A stretch of 64,000 bases of DNA from Nocardioides deserti (GCF_014266025.1 NZ_JACMYC010000001.1:434001-498000), one strand, 5' to 3'. Shown: positions 48,839 to 57,879, counted from the first letter of the stretch. A program made the numbers and translations. Notes: generated from the sequence alone by a model not told the origin.

Positions 48839-49576
48839 GTGACTGAGACAGACCCCGGGGAGGGGCTCCCGACCGGCCGTTCGGTGCTGGTCACCGGCGG
48901 CAATCGAGGCATCGGCCGCGCGATCGCCGAGGCGTTCCTCGCCCAGGGCGATCGCGTCGCCGTGACCACCCGGAGCGGCGGTGCGCCCGAGGGCGCACTG
49001 GACGTCCGCTGCGACGTGACGGACCAGGCGGCCGTCGACGCGGCGTTCGCCGAGGTCGAGGCGGCGCACGGCCCGGTCGAGGTGCTGGTCGCCAACGCCG
49101 GCATCACCCAGGACACCCTGCTGCTGCGGATGAGCGAGGACGACTGGTCCTCGGTCATCGACACCAACCTCACCGGCTCCTACCGGCTCGCCAAGCGCGC
49201 GGCGAAGGGGATGCTGCGGCTGCGGCGCGGCCGGATCATCCTCATCTCCTCCGTCGTCGGGCTGCTCGGGTCCGCGGGCCAGGCCAACTACGCCGCCTCG
49301 AAGGCGGGGCTGGTCGGCATGGCCCGGTCGCTGGCGCGCGAGCTCGGCTCCCGGTCGATCACCACCAACGTGGTCGCGCCCGGCTTCGTGGAGACCGACA
49401 TGACCGGCGTGCTCACCGACGAGCAGCGCGACACGATCAAGGCGCAGGTGCCGCTCGGGCGCTACGCCGTGCCGGCCGAGGTCGCCTCCGCGGTGACCTG
49501 GCTGGCCTCCGACGACGCGGGGTACGTCACCGGGGCCGTGATCCCCGTCGACGGCGGCCTCGGGATGGGGCACTGA
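48839..49576 (+). CDS. fabG: 3-Oxoacyl-ACP reductase FabG
   Basis: NADPH-dependent beta-ketoacyl reductase of fatty-acid synthesis II, corresponding to mycobacterial MabA. The 245-residue SDR has TGGNRGIGRAIAEAF, NAGITQD, catalytic Ser in LISSVVG, YAASKAG (Tyr-x3-Lys) and the C-terminal VTGAVIPVDGG. The GTG at 48839 is chosen over the TTG at 48833 because TAGCGT is 8 nt upstream. It lies 1 bp before fabI; the fabG-fabI pair parallels mabA-inhA. Confidence 0.95.
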   Translation: MTETDPGEGLPTGRSVLVTGGNRGIGRAIAEAFLAQGDRVAVTTRSGGAPEGALDVRCDVTDQAAVDAAFAEVEAAHGPVEVLVANAGITQDTLLLRMSEDDWSSVIDTNLTGSYRLAKRAAKGMLRLRRGRIILISSVVGLLGSAGQANYAASKAGLVGMARSLARELGSRSITTNVVAPGFVETDMTGVLTDEQRDTIKAQVPLGRYAVPAEVASAVTWLASDDAGYVTGAVIPVDGGLGMGH

Positions 49577-49577
49577 C

Positions 49578-50378
49578 ATGACCGACTCCACTGCAGCCAC
49601 CGGCATCCTCGCCGGCAAGCGCATCCTCGTGGCGGGGGTGACGATGGACTCCTCCATCGGCTTCGCCACCGCGAAGGTCGCCCAGGAGCAGGGCGCGACC
49701 GTGCTCATCTCCAACTTCGGGCGGGCGCTGGGCATCACCCGGCGCATCGCCAAGCGACTGCCGAGCGAGCCGCCGGTGCTCGAGCTCGACGTCACCGACC
49801 CGGAGCACCTCGAGCGGCTGCCCGACCTGGTCCGCGAGCACCTCGGTCCCGACGCCGGGCTGGACGGGGTCGTGCACTCGATCGCGTACGGCAACCCCGA
49901 GACCCTGCTGGGCGGTCGCTTCCTGGACGGCCCCTGGGAGGACGTCGCGCAGGCGGTCCAGGTGTCGGCGTACTCGCTGAAGTCGCTGGCGCTGGCCTGC
50001 AAGCCGCTGATGGGGCGCGGCGGGTCGGTCGTGGGGCTGACCTTCGACGCGACGGTCGCGTGGCCGGCGTACGACTGGATGGGCGTGGCGAAGGCCGGCC
50101 TCGAGTCGACCTCGCGCTACCTGGCGCGCGACCTCGGCGCCGATGGCATCCGCTGCAACCTCGTCTCCGCGGGGCCGCTGCGGACGCTCGCCGCCAAGGC
50201 GATCCCCGGCTTCAGCGACCTCGAGGACATGTGGGGCACCCGCGCGCCGCTCGGCTGGGACAACACCGACCAGGAGCCGACCGCGCGGGCGGTGTGCGCG
50301 CTGCTCTCGGACTTCTTCCCCGCCACGACGGGTGAGATCGTCCACGTCGACGGCGGCTTCCACGCCATGGGCGCCTGA
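49578..50378 (+). CDS. fabI: Enoyl-ACP reductase FabI (InhA type)
   Basis: NADH-dependent enoyl-ACP reductase, last step of the elongation cycle. The 266-residue protein has the divergent SDR fold of FabI/InhA: KRILVAGVTMDSSIGFATAKVAQEQG, VHSIAYGNPE, and the catalytic Tyr-x6-Lys in AYDWMGVAKAGLES. RCNLVSAGPLRTLAAKAIPGF and GEIVHVDGGFHAMGA follow. ATG 49578 directly follows fabG. This is the target class of isoniazid and triclosan in other bacteria. Confidence 0.96.
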   Translation: MTDSTAATGILAGKRILVAGVTMDSSIGFATAKVAQEQGATVLISNFGRALGITRRIAKRLPSEPPVLELDVTDPEHLERLPDLVREHLGPDAGLDGVVHSIAYGNPETLLGGRFLDGPWEDVAQAVQVSAYSLKSLALACKPLMGRGGSVVGLTFDATVAWPAYDWMGVAKAGLESTSRYLARDLGADGIRCNLVSAGPLRTLAAKAIPGFSDLEDMWGTRAPLGWDNTDQEPTARAVCALLSDFFPATTGEIVHVDGGFHAMGA

Positions 50379-50409
50379 CCCGCCCGCGGACCTGACAGAC
50401 TCGCCCATC

Positions 50410-50931
50410 GTGAGCGCAGACGAGGGCACCCGGACGCTGGTGATCGTCCGGCACGCGGAGGCCTTGGCGGACGGACCGAGCGACGCCGAGCGCCGCCTCT
50501 CCGAACGGGGGCACGCCGACGCCTCCGCCGTCGGCGCCTGGCTCGCCGCGCAGGGGGTCACGCCCGACCACGCCCTGGTCTCCGCCGCCGTCCGCACCCT
50601 CCAGACCTGGGAGGACCTCGCCGACGTCGCCGGCTGGGACATCGAGCCGGACGTCGACGAGAGCCTGTACGCCGCCGGCCCCGAGACCGCCCTCGACCTC
50701 CTGCGCATCGTCCCCGACGACGTCCGCACCCTCGTCGTGGTCGGTCACAACCCCACCGTGGCCTCCCTCGCCCACCTCCTCGACGACGGTGAGGGCGACC
50801 TCGACGCCGGCAACCGCCTCGCCCTCGGCTACCCGCCCTCCGCCACCACCGTCCTCTCCTACGACGGCGACTGGGAGCACCTCGCCGACGCCTCTGCCTC
50901 CGTCGTCGCGTTCTTCGTCGGCGGGCGCTAG
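50410..50931 (+). CDS. SixA-type histidine phosphatase
   Basis: A 173-residue histidine-phosphatase-superfamily protein. The catalytic His is in LVIVRHAEA, and other active-site parts are SAAVRTLQTWED and VVGHNPTVASLAHLL. The small size fits SixA-like phosphohistidine phosphatases, but other phosphoesters are possible. GTG 50410 starts 31 bp after fabI. A strong inverted repeat (50946-50979) follows 15 bp after the stop. Confidence 0.92.
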   Translation: MSADEGTRTLVIVRHAEALADGPSDAERRLSERGHADASAVGAWLAAQGVTPDHALVSAAVRTLQTWEDLADVAGWDIEPDVDESLYAAGPETALDLLRIVPDDVRTLVVVGHNPTVASLAHLLDDGEGDLDAGNRLALGYPPSATTVLSYDGDWEHLADASASVVAFFVGGR

Positions 50932-50945
50932 GGAAGGCAGGGAAG

Positions 50946-50979
50946 CTCCAGCATCCCAAGTGAACTTGGGGTGCTGGAG
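50946..50979 (+). repeat. 16-bp-stem inverted repeat, left copy of a 22-bp exact element
   Basis: CTCCAGCATCCCAAGT pairs with ACTTGGGGTGCTGGAG across a 2-nt centre, with one G-T wobble. The 22 bases 50949-50970 recur exactly, on the other strand, at 52143-52164. It lies just after the SixA-type gene and could terminate its transcript, although GGTTCTCT rather than a U-tract follows. Confidence 0.85.
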
Positions 50980-51095
50980 GTTCTCTGCCATCGCAATGGC
51001 CGGGAAGTGCGCACAGGAGCCCCCAAGTGATCGGTTGATCCACAGGCGACGAGCAGTCTCGGTAGCAGCGCCGAGCCGCGGGCAGATGCCGCCGC

Positions 51096-52054
51096 ATGCA
51101 GCGACCCATCGACCTCCGTGAGCCGGAGGACCCCCGCAACGGACCAGTCATCTTCCGGCAGCACCTGCTGGCGGAGGGCTACACCGACCAGGCCATCGCC
51201 CGGATGAACCGCACCGGCGTCCTGCACCGGCTGCGCGGTGGTGCGTACGTCTCCGCGGAGACCTGGAAGGCCTTGGACGACGTCGGCCGCTACGGCCTGC
51301 GCTGCCGCGCGGTCCTCGGCCAGGCCAAGGCGCCGGTCGTGCTCTCCCACGTGTCAGCGCTCCCGGAGTACGACGCACCGACCTGGGGCTTCGACCTCGA
51401 CGATGTGCACGTCACTCGGACGGACGGCATCCGCGGCCGGCGGGCCCCAGGCGTCCAGCACCACGTCGGCACGCTGCGCCCGGCCGACGTCCTGCGCGTC
51501 AACGGCGTACCGGCGGTGACACCCGCCCGGGCGGCGCTGGACACCGTCACCCTCGGGTGCTCGGAAGCGAGCCTGGTGGTGATGAACGATGTGGTGCACC
51601 GTGGCCTGGCGACTCCCGAGGAGCTGCGCGACAGTACGTCGAGATGCACACGTGGCCCGGGATGAGCGCGGCCGAAGTGCTCCTGCGGCTAGTCGATCCG
51701 CGCATCGCGTCGGTGGGGGAGACCCGGACGTTCTGGGCGCTCTACCAGCAGCGCCTGCCGCGGCCGGTGAGCCAGTTCGAGGTCAAGGACTCGACGGGGC
51801 GGATCGTCGCGTGGCTGGACTTCGCCTGGCCGGAGCTCGGGGTGTGGCTGGAGTTCGACGGCCGGGAGAAGTACGAGAAGCACCGCCGGCCCGGCGAGAG
51901 CGTCGCCGACGCCGTCGTACGCGAGAAGAACCGTGAGGACCTGGTCCGACGCATCACCGGGTGGCGCTGCATCCGCATCACCTGGGCAGACCTCCGCGAC
52001 CCGGTCCGACTGGCCGCGATCATCCGTGCTGTCCTGTTCCCTTCGGCTGCCTGA
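51096..52054 (+). pseudogene. AbiEi-antitoxin-like/DUF559 nuclease-like gene, frameshifted
   Basis: Two frames together make one protein of about 318 aa. The first part (51096 to about 51632) holds a winged-helix-like N-terminus (FRQHLLAEGYTDQAIARMNRTGVLHRLRGGAYV) of the AbiEi antitoxin type. The second part (frame open through 52054) holds a restriction-endonuclease-like fold (VAWLDFAWPELGVWLEFDGREKY, DLVRRITGWRCIRITWADL). The first frame ends EELRD then runs out as STSRCTRGPG. Adding one C after 51632 would join EELRD directly to QYVEMHTWPGMSAAEVL. The break is therefore a 1-base deletion, either real or a sequencing error. The gene sits alone between exact 22-bp inverted repeats. Confidence 0.8.
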
Positions 52055-52134
52055 CCCTCAGGCGGAGGTGGAGGGTCGATCGCCACTACACGGTCATCGT
52101 CACCGCTCTGCGGCTGTTGCGATAGCCGAGAAGC

Positions 52135-52166
52135 GTCAAGATCCCAAGTTCACTTGGGATGCTGAC
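52135..52166 (-). repeat. Inverted repeat, right copy of the 22-bp exact element
   Basis: ATCCCAAGT-TC-ACTTGGGAT forms the inner stem, extended by GTCA/TGAC arms. Read on the minus strand, 52164-52143 equals 50949-50970 at all 22 bases. It starts 9 nt after the serB stop codon on the minus strand, so it could terminate serB, or mark the edge of an inserted segment. Confidence 0.85.
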
Positions 52167-52174
52167 AACACCCT

Positions 52175-53383
52175 TCACACCGGCGGGGCGGGGGTGACGA
52201 TGCCGGCGGCGGCGTCGGCGGCCTCGATCTCCTCGCGGGAGATGCCGAGGAGGTAGAGGATGGCGTCGAGGTAGGGGACGTTGACGGAGGTGTCGGCGGC
52301 GTCGCGGACGAGGGGCTTGGCGTTGTAGGCGATGCCGAGGCCGGCGGCGTTGAGCATGTCGAGGTCGTTGGCACCGTCGCCGATGGCGATGACGGCGTCG
52401 AGGGGGACGCCGATGTCGGCGGCGAACTCGCGCAGGGCGCGGGCCTTGCCGGCCCGGTCGACGACCTCGCCGACGACGCGGCCGGTCAGGTGGCCGTCGA
52501 CGACCTCGAGCTCGTTGGCGCGGGCGTAGTGGATGCCGAGGTCGGCGGCGAGGCGGTCGGTGACCTGGGAGAAGCCGCCGGAGACGATCGCGAACCGGTA
52601 GCCGAGCCGCTTGAGCGTGCGGACCATGGTGCGGGCGCCAGGGGCGAGCTGGAGGTTGTCGTAGACCGAGTCCAGCGCGGAGGCCGGCACGCCCTCGAGC
52701 AGCGCGACGCGGGCGCGCAGCGACTCCTCGAAGTCGACCTCGCCGCGCATCGCGCGTTCGGTGACGGCGGCGACCTCGGCCTCACAGCCGGCGTGGGCGG
52801 CGAGCATCTCGATCACCTCGCCCTGGACGAGCGTGGAGTCGACGTCCATGACGATGAGCCGCATGCCGCGGCGCAGCAGGTTCGCGGGCTGCACGGCGAT
52901 GTCGATCCCGCGCTCGGAGGCCTCGGTGGCCAGCGCGGTGCGCAGCGCCTCGGGCGAGGCGCCGGAGACGTGCAGCTCGATCGCGGTGACGGGGTAGCGC
53001 GCCATCCGCTCGATCCGGTCGATGTTGGCGCCGCACTCGGCGATCCGGCCGGCGACGCCGGCCATGTCGGTGGCGCGCAGGGGGGTGCCGAGCACGGTGA
53101 CGTGCGCACGCCCGCCGGCGCGGGCGCGGTTGTCGCCGGTGCCGCGCTCCACCTCGACGCTCATGCCGAGCTCGGTGGCGGTCGAGGTGACGGCGTCGCG
53201 CAGCTGCTCCCAGTCGCGGGGGACGGTCACGAGCACGCCGAGGATGAGCCGTCGGCGCAGCACGATCTGCTCGAGGTCGACGACCTCGACACCGGTGCGG
53301 GCGAGCGTGGCGAAGATCGCCGAGGTGACGCCCGGGCGGTCCTTGCCGGTGAGCGTGATGAGCAGGGTCTCCGGGGTCTCCAT
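52175..53383 (-). CDS. serB: Phosphoserine phosphatase SerB with N-terminal ACT domains
   Basis: Last enzyme of serine biosynthesis. The 402-residue protein resembles mycobacterial SerB2. Two ACT domains (about residues 5-80 and 93-165, e.g. LITLTGKDRPGVTSAIF) probably bind amino acids. The HAD domain has the nucleophile Asp180 in MDVDSTLV, IVSGGFSQVTDRLA, the Lys in DRAGKARALREFA and IAIGDGANDLDMLNAAGLGIAYNAKP. ATG 53383 follows TAGCCT by 8 nt, so the message is probably leaderless. An ABC ATPase lies nearby, as in mycobacteria (Rv3041c-Rv3042c). Confidence 0.97.
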   Translation of the reverse strand: METPETLLITLTGKDRPGVTSAIFATLARTGVEVVDLEQIVLRRRLILGVLVTVPRDWEQLRDAVTSTATELGMSVEVERGTGDNRARAGGRAHVTVLGTPLRATDMAGVAGRIAECGANIDRIERMARYPVTAIELHVSGASPEALRTALATEASERGIDIAVQPANLLRRGMRLIVMDVDSTLVQGEVIEMLAAHAGCEAEVAAVTERAMRGEVDFEESLRARVALLEGVPASALDSVYDNLQLAPGARTMVRTLKRLGYRFAIVSGGFSQVTDRLAADLGIHYARANELEVVDGHLTGRVVGEVVDRAGKARALREFAADIGVPLDAVIAIGDGANDLDMLNAAGLGIAYNAKPLVRDAADTSVNVPYLDAILYLLGISREEIEAADAAAGIVTPAPPV

Positions 53384-53391
53384 CGCGGGCG

Positions 53392-53397
53392 AGGCTA
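53392..53397 (-). promoter_or_regulatory. -10 of serB, leaderless type
   Basis: TAGCCT on the minus strand ends 8 nt before the serB ATG at 53383. Confidence 0.5.
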
Positions 53398-53415
53398 TCG
53401 CCCGCGGTCCGCGGC

Positions 53416-54156
53416 TCAGGCGGGCGGCCAGACCTCGGGCGAGCAGGCCGCCACGAGCGCGCGCCGGCCGGCCCGCGCGAGCGGCACGAGGGCGTCGCGC
53501 CGCGCGGTCATCTCGTACGCCGTGACGGCGCCGCCGTCGTCGGCGAGTGCCAGGTCGGCGATCCCGAGCGCCTGGAGCCCGCGGGCGGCGAGGTCGACGC
53601 AGCGGGCCGGCACGCCGGGCGGAGCGGCCAGCGCGGGCCGGTGCCGCAGGTTCATCAGCTGGTCGGCGACCTCGGGGTTCCACCGAGCGACGTCGAGCTC
53701 CGCCAGGCGCCCGGCCGACTCGAGCAGCGCCGCGCGCAGCCCGCGGTCGGCCTCGCCGACGTCGGGCAGCTGCCGCCGGGCGGCGGGGTGGAGCACCCAG
53801 GCGACGGCGGCGCCGGTCCGCTGCGGCACCAGCCCCAGGTCGGCACCGGCCACGACGACGGCCGAGCCCGCCTCGAGCGAGGCGGCGTTGAACGGCGCCG
53901 GCCCGCCGAGGCCGACCGGGTCGCCCTCGGCCGGGAACGCCGCGCCGAAGGACGTCGCGCCCTCCGCGCGCAGCCGCGCCAGCCCGCCGACGAGCGTGTC
54001 GGTGCCCTGGAACGGGTCGGCGACCGTGTGTGTCGCGTCGCCGCCGATGACCGCGTCGACCAGCAGGTCGGTCACCACGGCGCCCCGCAGCCAGGCGGTG
54101 CCCCACCAGGCCAGCCGGGCGGCGGCAGGGAGCGTCTCGAGGTGGTCGTCGGGCAC
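53416..54156 (-). CDS. Conserved hypothetical protein next to serB
   Basis: A 246-residue Ala/Leu-rich protein without a recognised domain. Recognisable stretches are DDHLETLPAAARLAWWGTAWLRG at the N-terminus, FNAASLEAGSAVVVAGADLGLVPQRTGAAVAWVLHPAARRQLPDVGEADRGLRAALLESAGRL in the middle, and RDALVPLARAGRRALVAACSPEVW at the end. No membrane segments or signal peptide are seen. GTG 54156 is chosen because TACAGT lies 8 nt upstream; the open frame continues into the divergent ABC gene. It is 32 bp upstream of serB on the same strand. Confidence 0.8.
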   Translation of the reverse strand: MPDDHLETLPAAARLAWWGTAWLRGAVVTDLLVDAVIGGDATHTVADPFQGTDTLVGGLARLRAEGATSFGAAFPAEGDPVGLGGPAPFNAASLEAGSAVVVAGADLGLVPQRTGAAVAWVLHPAARRQLPDVGEADRGLRAALLESAGRLAELDVARWNPEVADQLMNLRHRPALAAPPGVPARCVDLAARGLQALGIADLALADDGGAVTAYEMTARRDALVPLARAGRRALVAACSPEVWPPA

Positions 54157-54164
54157 GGCCGGAG

Positions 54165-54170
54165 ACTGTA
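54165..54170 (-). promoter_or_regulatory. -10 of the hypothetical gene, leaderless type
   Basis: TACAGT on the minus strand ends 8 nt before the GTG at 54156. It lies 35 bp from the divergent TAGGGT of the ABC ATPase gene. Confidence 0.45.
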
Positions 54171-54204
54171 CGACGGGGCGCCGCGGGAGCGGCAGCGCAC
54201 TCGC

Positions 54205-54210
54205 TAGGGT
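54205..54210 (+). promoter_or_regulatory. -10 of ABC ATPase gene, leaderless type
   Basis: TAGGGT ends 7 nt before the ATG at 54218. Confidence 0.5.
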
Positions 54211-54217
54211 GAGGGCC

Positions 54218-55012
<795 letters not shown>

Positions 55013-55024
55013 GACCACTACCGA

Positions 55025-55030
55025 TAGGGT
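55025..55030 (+). promoter_or_regulatory. -10 of nfeD-SPFH operon, leaderless type
   Basis: TAGGGT ends 7 nt before the ATG at 55038. Confidence 0.5.
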
Positions 55031-55037
55031 CGGGGAC

Positions 55038-55499
55038 ATGGACTGGCTCGGAGACAACGCCTGGGCGGTGTGGCTCGGCCTCGGGTTCACCCTGGGGGTC
55101 GCCGAGCTGTTCAGCCTCGACCTGATCCTGCTCATGCTGGCCGTCGGCGCGCTCGCCGGCATGGTCGCCGGGCTGCTCTCGGCGCCGCTGGTGCTGCAGA
55201 TCCTCGTCGCCGCGGCGACGTCGGTCGCGATGCTCGCGCTGGTGCGCCCCTCGGTGGTCAAGCGGCTGCACAGCGGGCCGGACCTCGAGATGAGCCACCA
55301 CAAGCTCGTCGGCCAGCAGGGCGTCGCGGCCAAGCCGATCAGCACGCTCGAGCCCGGCATCGTCCGGGTCTCCGGCGAGGACTGGACGGCCCGCCCGTAC
55401 GACGAGCACCTCACCATCGCGGAGGGCGAGGCCGTCGAGGTCCTCCAGATCCGCGGCGCCACCGCCTACGTCCACCCCGTCCCTCGCCTCGAGAGCTGA
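55038..55499 (+). CDS. NfeD-like membrane protein
   Basis: A 153-residue short NfeD protein. Two to three hydrophobic helices (about residues 8-70, with FTLGVAELFSLDLILLMLAVGALAGMVAG) are followed by a C-terminal OB-fold domain (LVGQQGVAAKPISTLEPGIVRVSGEDWTARPYDEHLTIAEGEAVEVLQIRGATAYVHP). NfeD proteins pair with SPFH/stomatin partners in membrane microdomains. The SPFH gene follows 9 bp later, so they form a unit, as in mycobacterial Rv1487-Rv1488. Confidence 0.92.
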   Translation: MDWLGDNAWAVWLGLGFTLGVAELFSLDLILLMLAVGALAGMVAGLLSAPLVLQILVAAATSVAMLALVRPSVVKRLHSGPDLEMSHHKLVGQQGVAAKPISTLEPGIVRVSGEDWTARPYDEHLTIAEGEAVEVLQIRGATAYVHPVPRLES

Positions 55500-55508
55500 G
55501 GAGCTCCC

Positions 55509-56699
55509 ATGCCCGTCGTCCTCGTCCTGCTGGCGCTGCTGCTGGTCTTCGTGATCACCGTGCTCGCCAAGACGGTGCGGATCGTGCCCCAGGCGCGCGC
55601 CGGCATCGTCGAGCGGTTCGGCAAGTACAAGCAGACGCTGCCCGCCGGCCTCAACATCGTCGTGCCGTTCATCGACAAGGTGCGCTACCTGATCGACCTG
55701 CGCGAGCAGGTCGTCAGCTTCCCGCCGTCCTCGGTGATCACCGAGGACAACCTGACCGTCGAGATCGACACGGTCATCTACTTCCAGGTCATCGACCCGG
55801 TGGCGGCGACGTACGAGATCGCCAACTACATCCAGGCCGTCGAGCAGATCACCATGACCACGCTGCGCAACATCGTCGGTGGCATGGACCTCGAGCAGAC
55901 GCTGACCAGCCGCGAGACCATCAACTCGGGCCTGCGCGGCGTGCTCGACGAGGCCACCGGCAAGTGGGGCATCCGCGTCGGCCGGGTCGAGATCAAGAGC
56001 ATCGACCCGCCGCCGTCCATCAAGGACACGATGGAGAAGCAGATGCGCGCCGACCGCGACAAGCGGGCCGCCATCCTCACCGCCGAGGGCCAGCGCCAGT
56101 CGGCCATCCTGACCGCGGAGGGCCAGAAGCAGTCCGCGATCCTCCAGGCCGAGGGCCAGCGCGAGTCGCAGATCCTGAGCGCGCAGGCCGACCGCGAGGC
56201 CGCGATCCTGCGGGCCCAGGGTGAGGGCCAGGCGATCCAGACGGTCTTCCAGGCCATCCACGACGGCCAGCCCGACCAGTCCCTGCTGGCCTACCAGTAC
56301 CTCCAGATGATGCCGAAGATCGCCGAGGGCGACGCCAACAAGGTGTGGATCATCCCGAGCGAGTTCAACGAGGCGCTCAAGGGCCTCGGTTCGACGATGA
56401 ACCAGCTCCAGGGCATCCCGCAGGAGTCCGACGGCCCGAAGACCCGCGTCGACATGGGGCCGGCCGAGCCGCAGCTCCCGCGCGGCGCCAACCGTGACGA
56501 TGGCGAGCTCAGCGAGGCCAACGAGGCCGTGCAGGCCGCGATCCGGGAGGCCGCGACGGCCGCCCAGCCGCGGTCGGGATCCGGCTCGGCCCCGGCCGCC
56601 GTGCCGGGCACGCAGGTGGAGGGGACCGACCCGTCCGTCGACCCCGTCGACGTACCCCCGGAGCAGCCGGAGCCCCCGGCAGCGCCCCCGGTCTCCTAG
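55509..56699 (+). CDS. SPFH/Band 7 (stomatin-like) membrane protein
   Basis: A 396-residue stomatin/flotillin relative. One N-terminal membrane helix (VVLVLLALLLVFVITVLA) is followed by an SPFH domain (about residues 25-170; VPQARAGIVERFGKYKQTLPAGLN, VEIKSIDPPPSIKDTMEKQMRADRDKRA). Residues 188-242 consist of five 11-residue units of the form AILxAEGQxQS, a hendecad coiled-coil pattern for oligomerisation. The last 90 residues are acidic and Pro/Ala-rich. With NfeD it would organise membrane microdomains. Its TAG is directly followed by the GTG of the next gene. Confidence 0.94.
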   Translation: MPVVLVLLALLLVFVITVLAKTVRIVPQARAGIVERFGKYKQTLPAGLNIVVPFIDKVRYLIDLREQVVSFPPSSVITEDNLTVEIDTVIYFQVIDPVAATYEIANYIQAVEQITMTTLRNIVGGMDLEQTLTSRETINSGLRGVLDEATGKWGIRVGRVEIKSIDPPPSIKDTMEKQMRADRDKRAAILTAEGQRQSAILTAEGQKQSAILQAEGQRESQILSAQADREAAILRAQGEGQAIQTVFQAIHDGQPDQSLLAYQYLQMMPKIAEGDANKVWIIPSEFNEALKGLGSTMNQLQGIPQESDGPKTRVDMGPAEPQLPRGANRDDGELSEANEAVQAAIREAATAAQPRSGSGSAPAAVPGTQVEGTDPSVDPVDVPPEQPEPPAAPPVS

Positions 56700-57461
56700 G
56701 TGCTGCTGGAGTCGGCGGCGATCCTGCTGGCGGGGGTCGCCGCCGGCACCATCAACACCGTCGTCGGTTCGGGCACGCTCATCACGTTTCCGACCCTGCT
56801 CGCCTTCGGCGTGCCGCCGGTCACCGCCAACGTCTCGAACAACATCGGCCTGGTGCCGGGCTCGATCTCCGGCGCGATCGGCTACCGCCGCGAGCTCGTG
56901 GGCCAGCGCACCCGCGTGCTGCGGCTGGCCAGCGGATCGCTGCTGGGCGGCCTCCTCGGCGCGGTGCTGCTGCTCGTGCTGCCCGCGGGCGCCTTCGAAC
57001 GGATCGTGCCGGTGCTCATCGGCCTCGGTGTCGTCCTGGTGGTCGTGCAGCCGCGGGTCTCCCGCACCGTCGCCCGCCGGCGCGAGGCGCGCCCCGTCGA
57101 GGGCACGCGCCCCGACCCGTGGTGGATCTGGCCGACGACGGCGCTGACGGGCGTGTACGGCGGCTACTTCGGCGCCGCCCAGGGCGTGCTGCTGATGGGC
57201 GTGCTCGGCATCGGCGTGGAGGAGTCGCTGCAGCGGCTCAACGCGGTCAAGAACATCCTCGCCGCGACGGTCAACGGCGTCGCCGGCTTGCTCTTCGTGG
57301 TCGTCGCCGACGTCGACTGGCGGATCGTCGCGCTCATCGCCGTCGGCGCGGTGATCGGAGGTCAGATCGGTGCGACCGTCGGTCGCCGACTGCCTCCGGC
57401 CGTCCTGCGCGCGGTCATCGTCGTGGTCGGGCTGGTCGCGCTGGTGTCGTTCGCGCTCTGA
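56700..57461 (+). CDS. Sulfite exporter TauE/SafE family membrane protein
   Basis: A 253-residue protein with seven to eight hydrophobic helices. It has the repeated TauE/SafE pattern GTINTVVGSGTLITFPTLLAFGVPPVTANVSNNIGLVPG in the first half and GGYFGAAQGVLLMGVLGIGVEESLQRLNAVKNILAATVNGVAGLLF in the second. The family includes anion (sulfite, sulfoacetate, thiosulfate) carriers; the substrate here is not defined. The start GTG 56700 abuts the SPFH stop codon with no gap, so translation is probably coupled. Confidence 0.9.
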   Translation: MLLESAAILLAGVAAGTINTVVGSGTLITFPTLLAFGVPPVTANVSNNIGLVPGSISGAIGYRRELVGQRTRVLRLASGSLLGGLLGAVLLLVLPAGAFERIVPVLIGLGVVLVVVQPRVSRTVARRREARPVEGTRPDPWWIWPTTALTGVYGGYFGAAQGVLLMGVLGIGVEESLQRLNAVKNILAATVNGVAGLLFVVVADVDWRIVALIAVGAVIGGQIGATVGRRLPPAVLRAVIVVVGLVALVSFAL

Positions 57462-57493
57462 GGACGAGCACCAGCGCGACCGCAGGGGCAGCG

Positions 57494-57865
57494 TCAGTCG
57501 GTGAGGGTCTTCCCGGTGCGCAGACCGAGGAAGCCGGCGACGACCGCGCCCGAGGCCACGGCGGTCATGCCCTGGCCGGCCTTCACGGGCGCCGAGCCGT
57601 CCTTCACGGCCAGGTAGCCGGTGGCCGCGTCGGCCGCGTCCACGAGGATGCCGAGCAGCACCAGCGTGCGCCGGGCCTTGCCGGTGGCGAGCAGCGTGGC
57701 CGCGCCGAGGGCGATCTCCCGGGTGCCGAACAGGCGGGTCACGTAGGGCACCTGCGGGTTGCTCCGCGGGTCCAGCATCATCTGCTGCGCGGCCATGGAC
57801 GGGTTGGCGAGCGAGGCGACGCCGATGGCGATACGGCCCAGGGAGAGTCCGGTCACGGGGTTCAT
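57494..57865 (-). CDS. Small membrane protein, possible DUF4267-like
   Basis: A 123-residue protein with three to four moderately hydrophobic segments (LGRIAIGVASLANP, REIALGAATLLATG, TLVLLGILVDAADAATGYLAV, GMTAVASGAVVAGFLGL). The pattern LFGTREIALGAATL with a later DAADA resembles DUF4267-type proteins, but the match is weak. ATG 57865 is preferred over GTG 57877 because TAGTGT (57874-57879) lies 8 nt upstream of it and overlaps the GTG. It is convergent with the TauE gene. Confidence 0.75.
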   Translation of the reverse strand: MNPVTGLSLGRIAIGVASLANPSMAAQQMMLDPRSNPQVPYVTRLFGTREIALGAATLLATGKARRTLVLLGILVDAADAATGYLAVKDGSAPVKAGQGMTAVASGAVVAGFLGLRTGKTLTD

Positions 57866-57873
57866 GCCGCCGG

Positions 57874-57879
57874 ACACTA
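57874..57879 (-). promoter_or_regulatory. -10 deciding the start of the small membrane protein gene
   Basis: TAGTGT on the minus strand ends 8 nt before the ATG at 57865. The upstream in-frame GTG (57877) lies within this hexamer, which argues against it as the start. Confidence 0.45.

Noticed and set aside
50932..51095. Possible tRNA or small RNA gene between the SixA-type gene and the frameshifted gene
   Set aside because: Apart from the inverted repeat, no cloverleaf, CCA end or other RNA-gene signature is seen.
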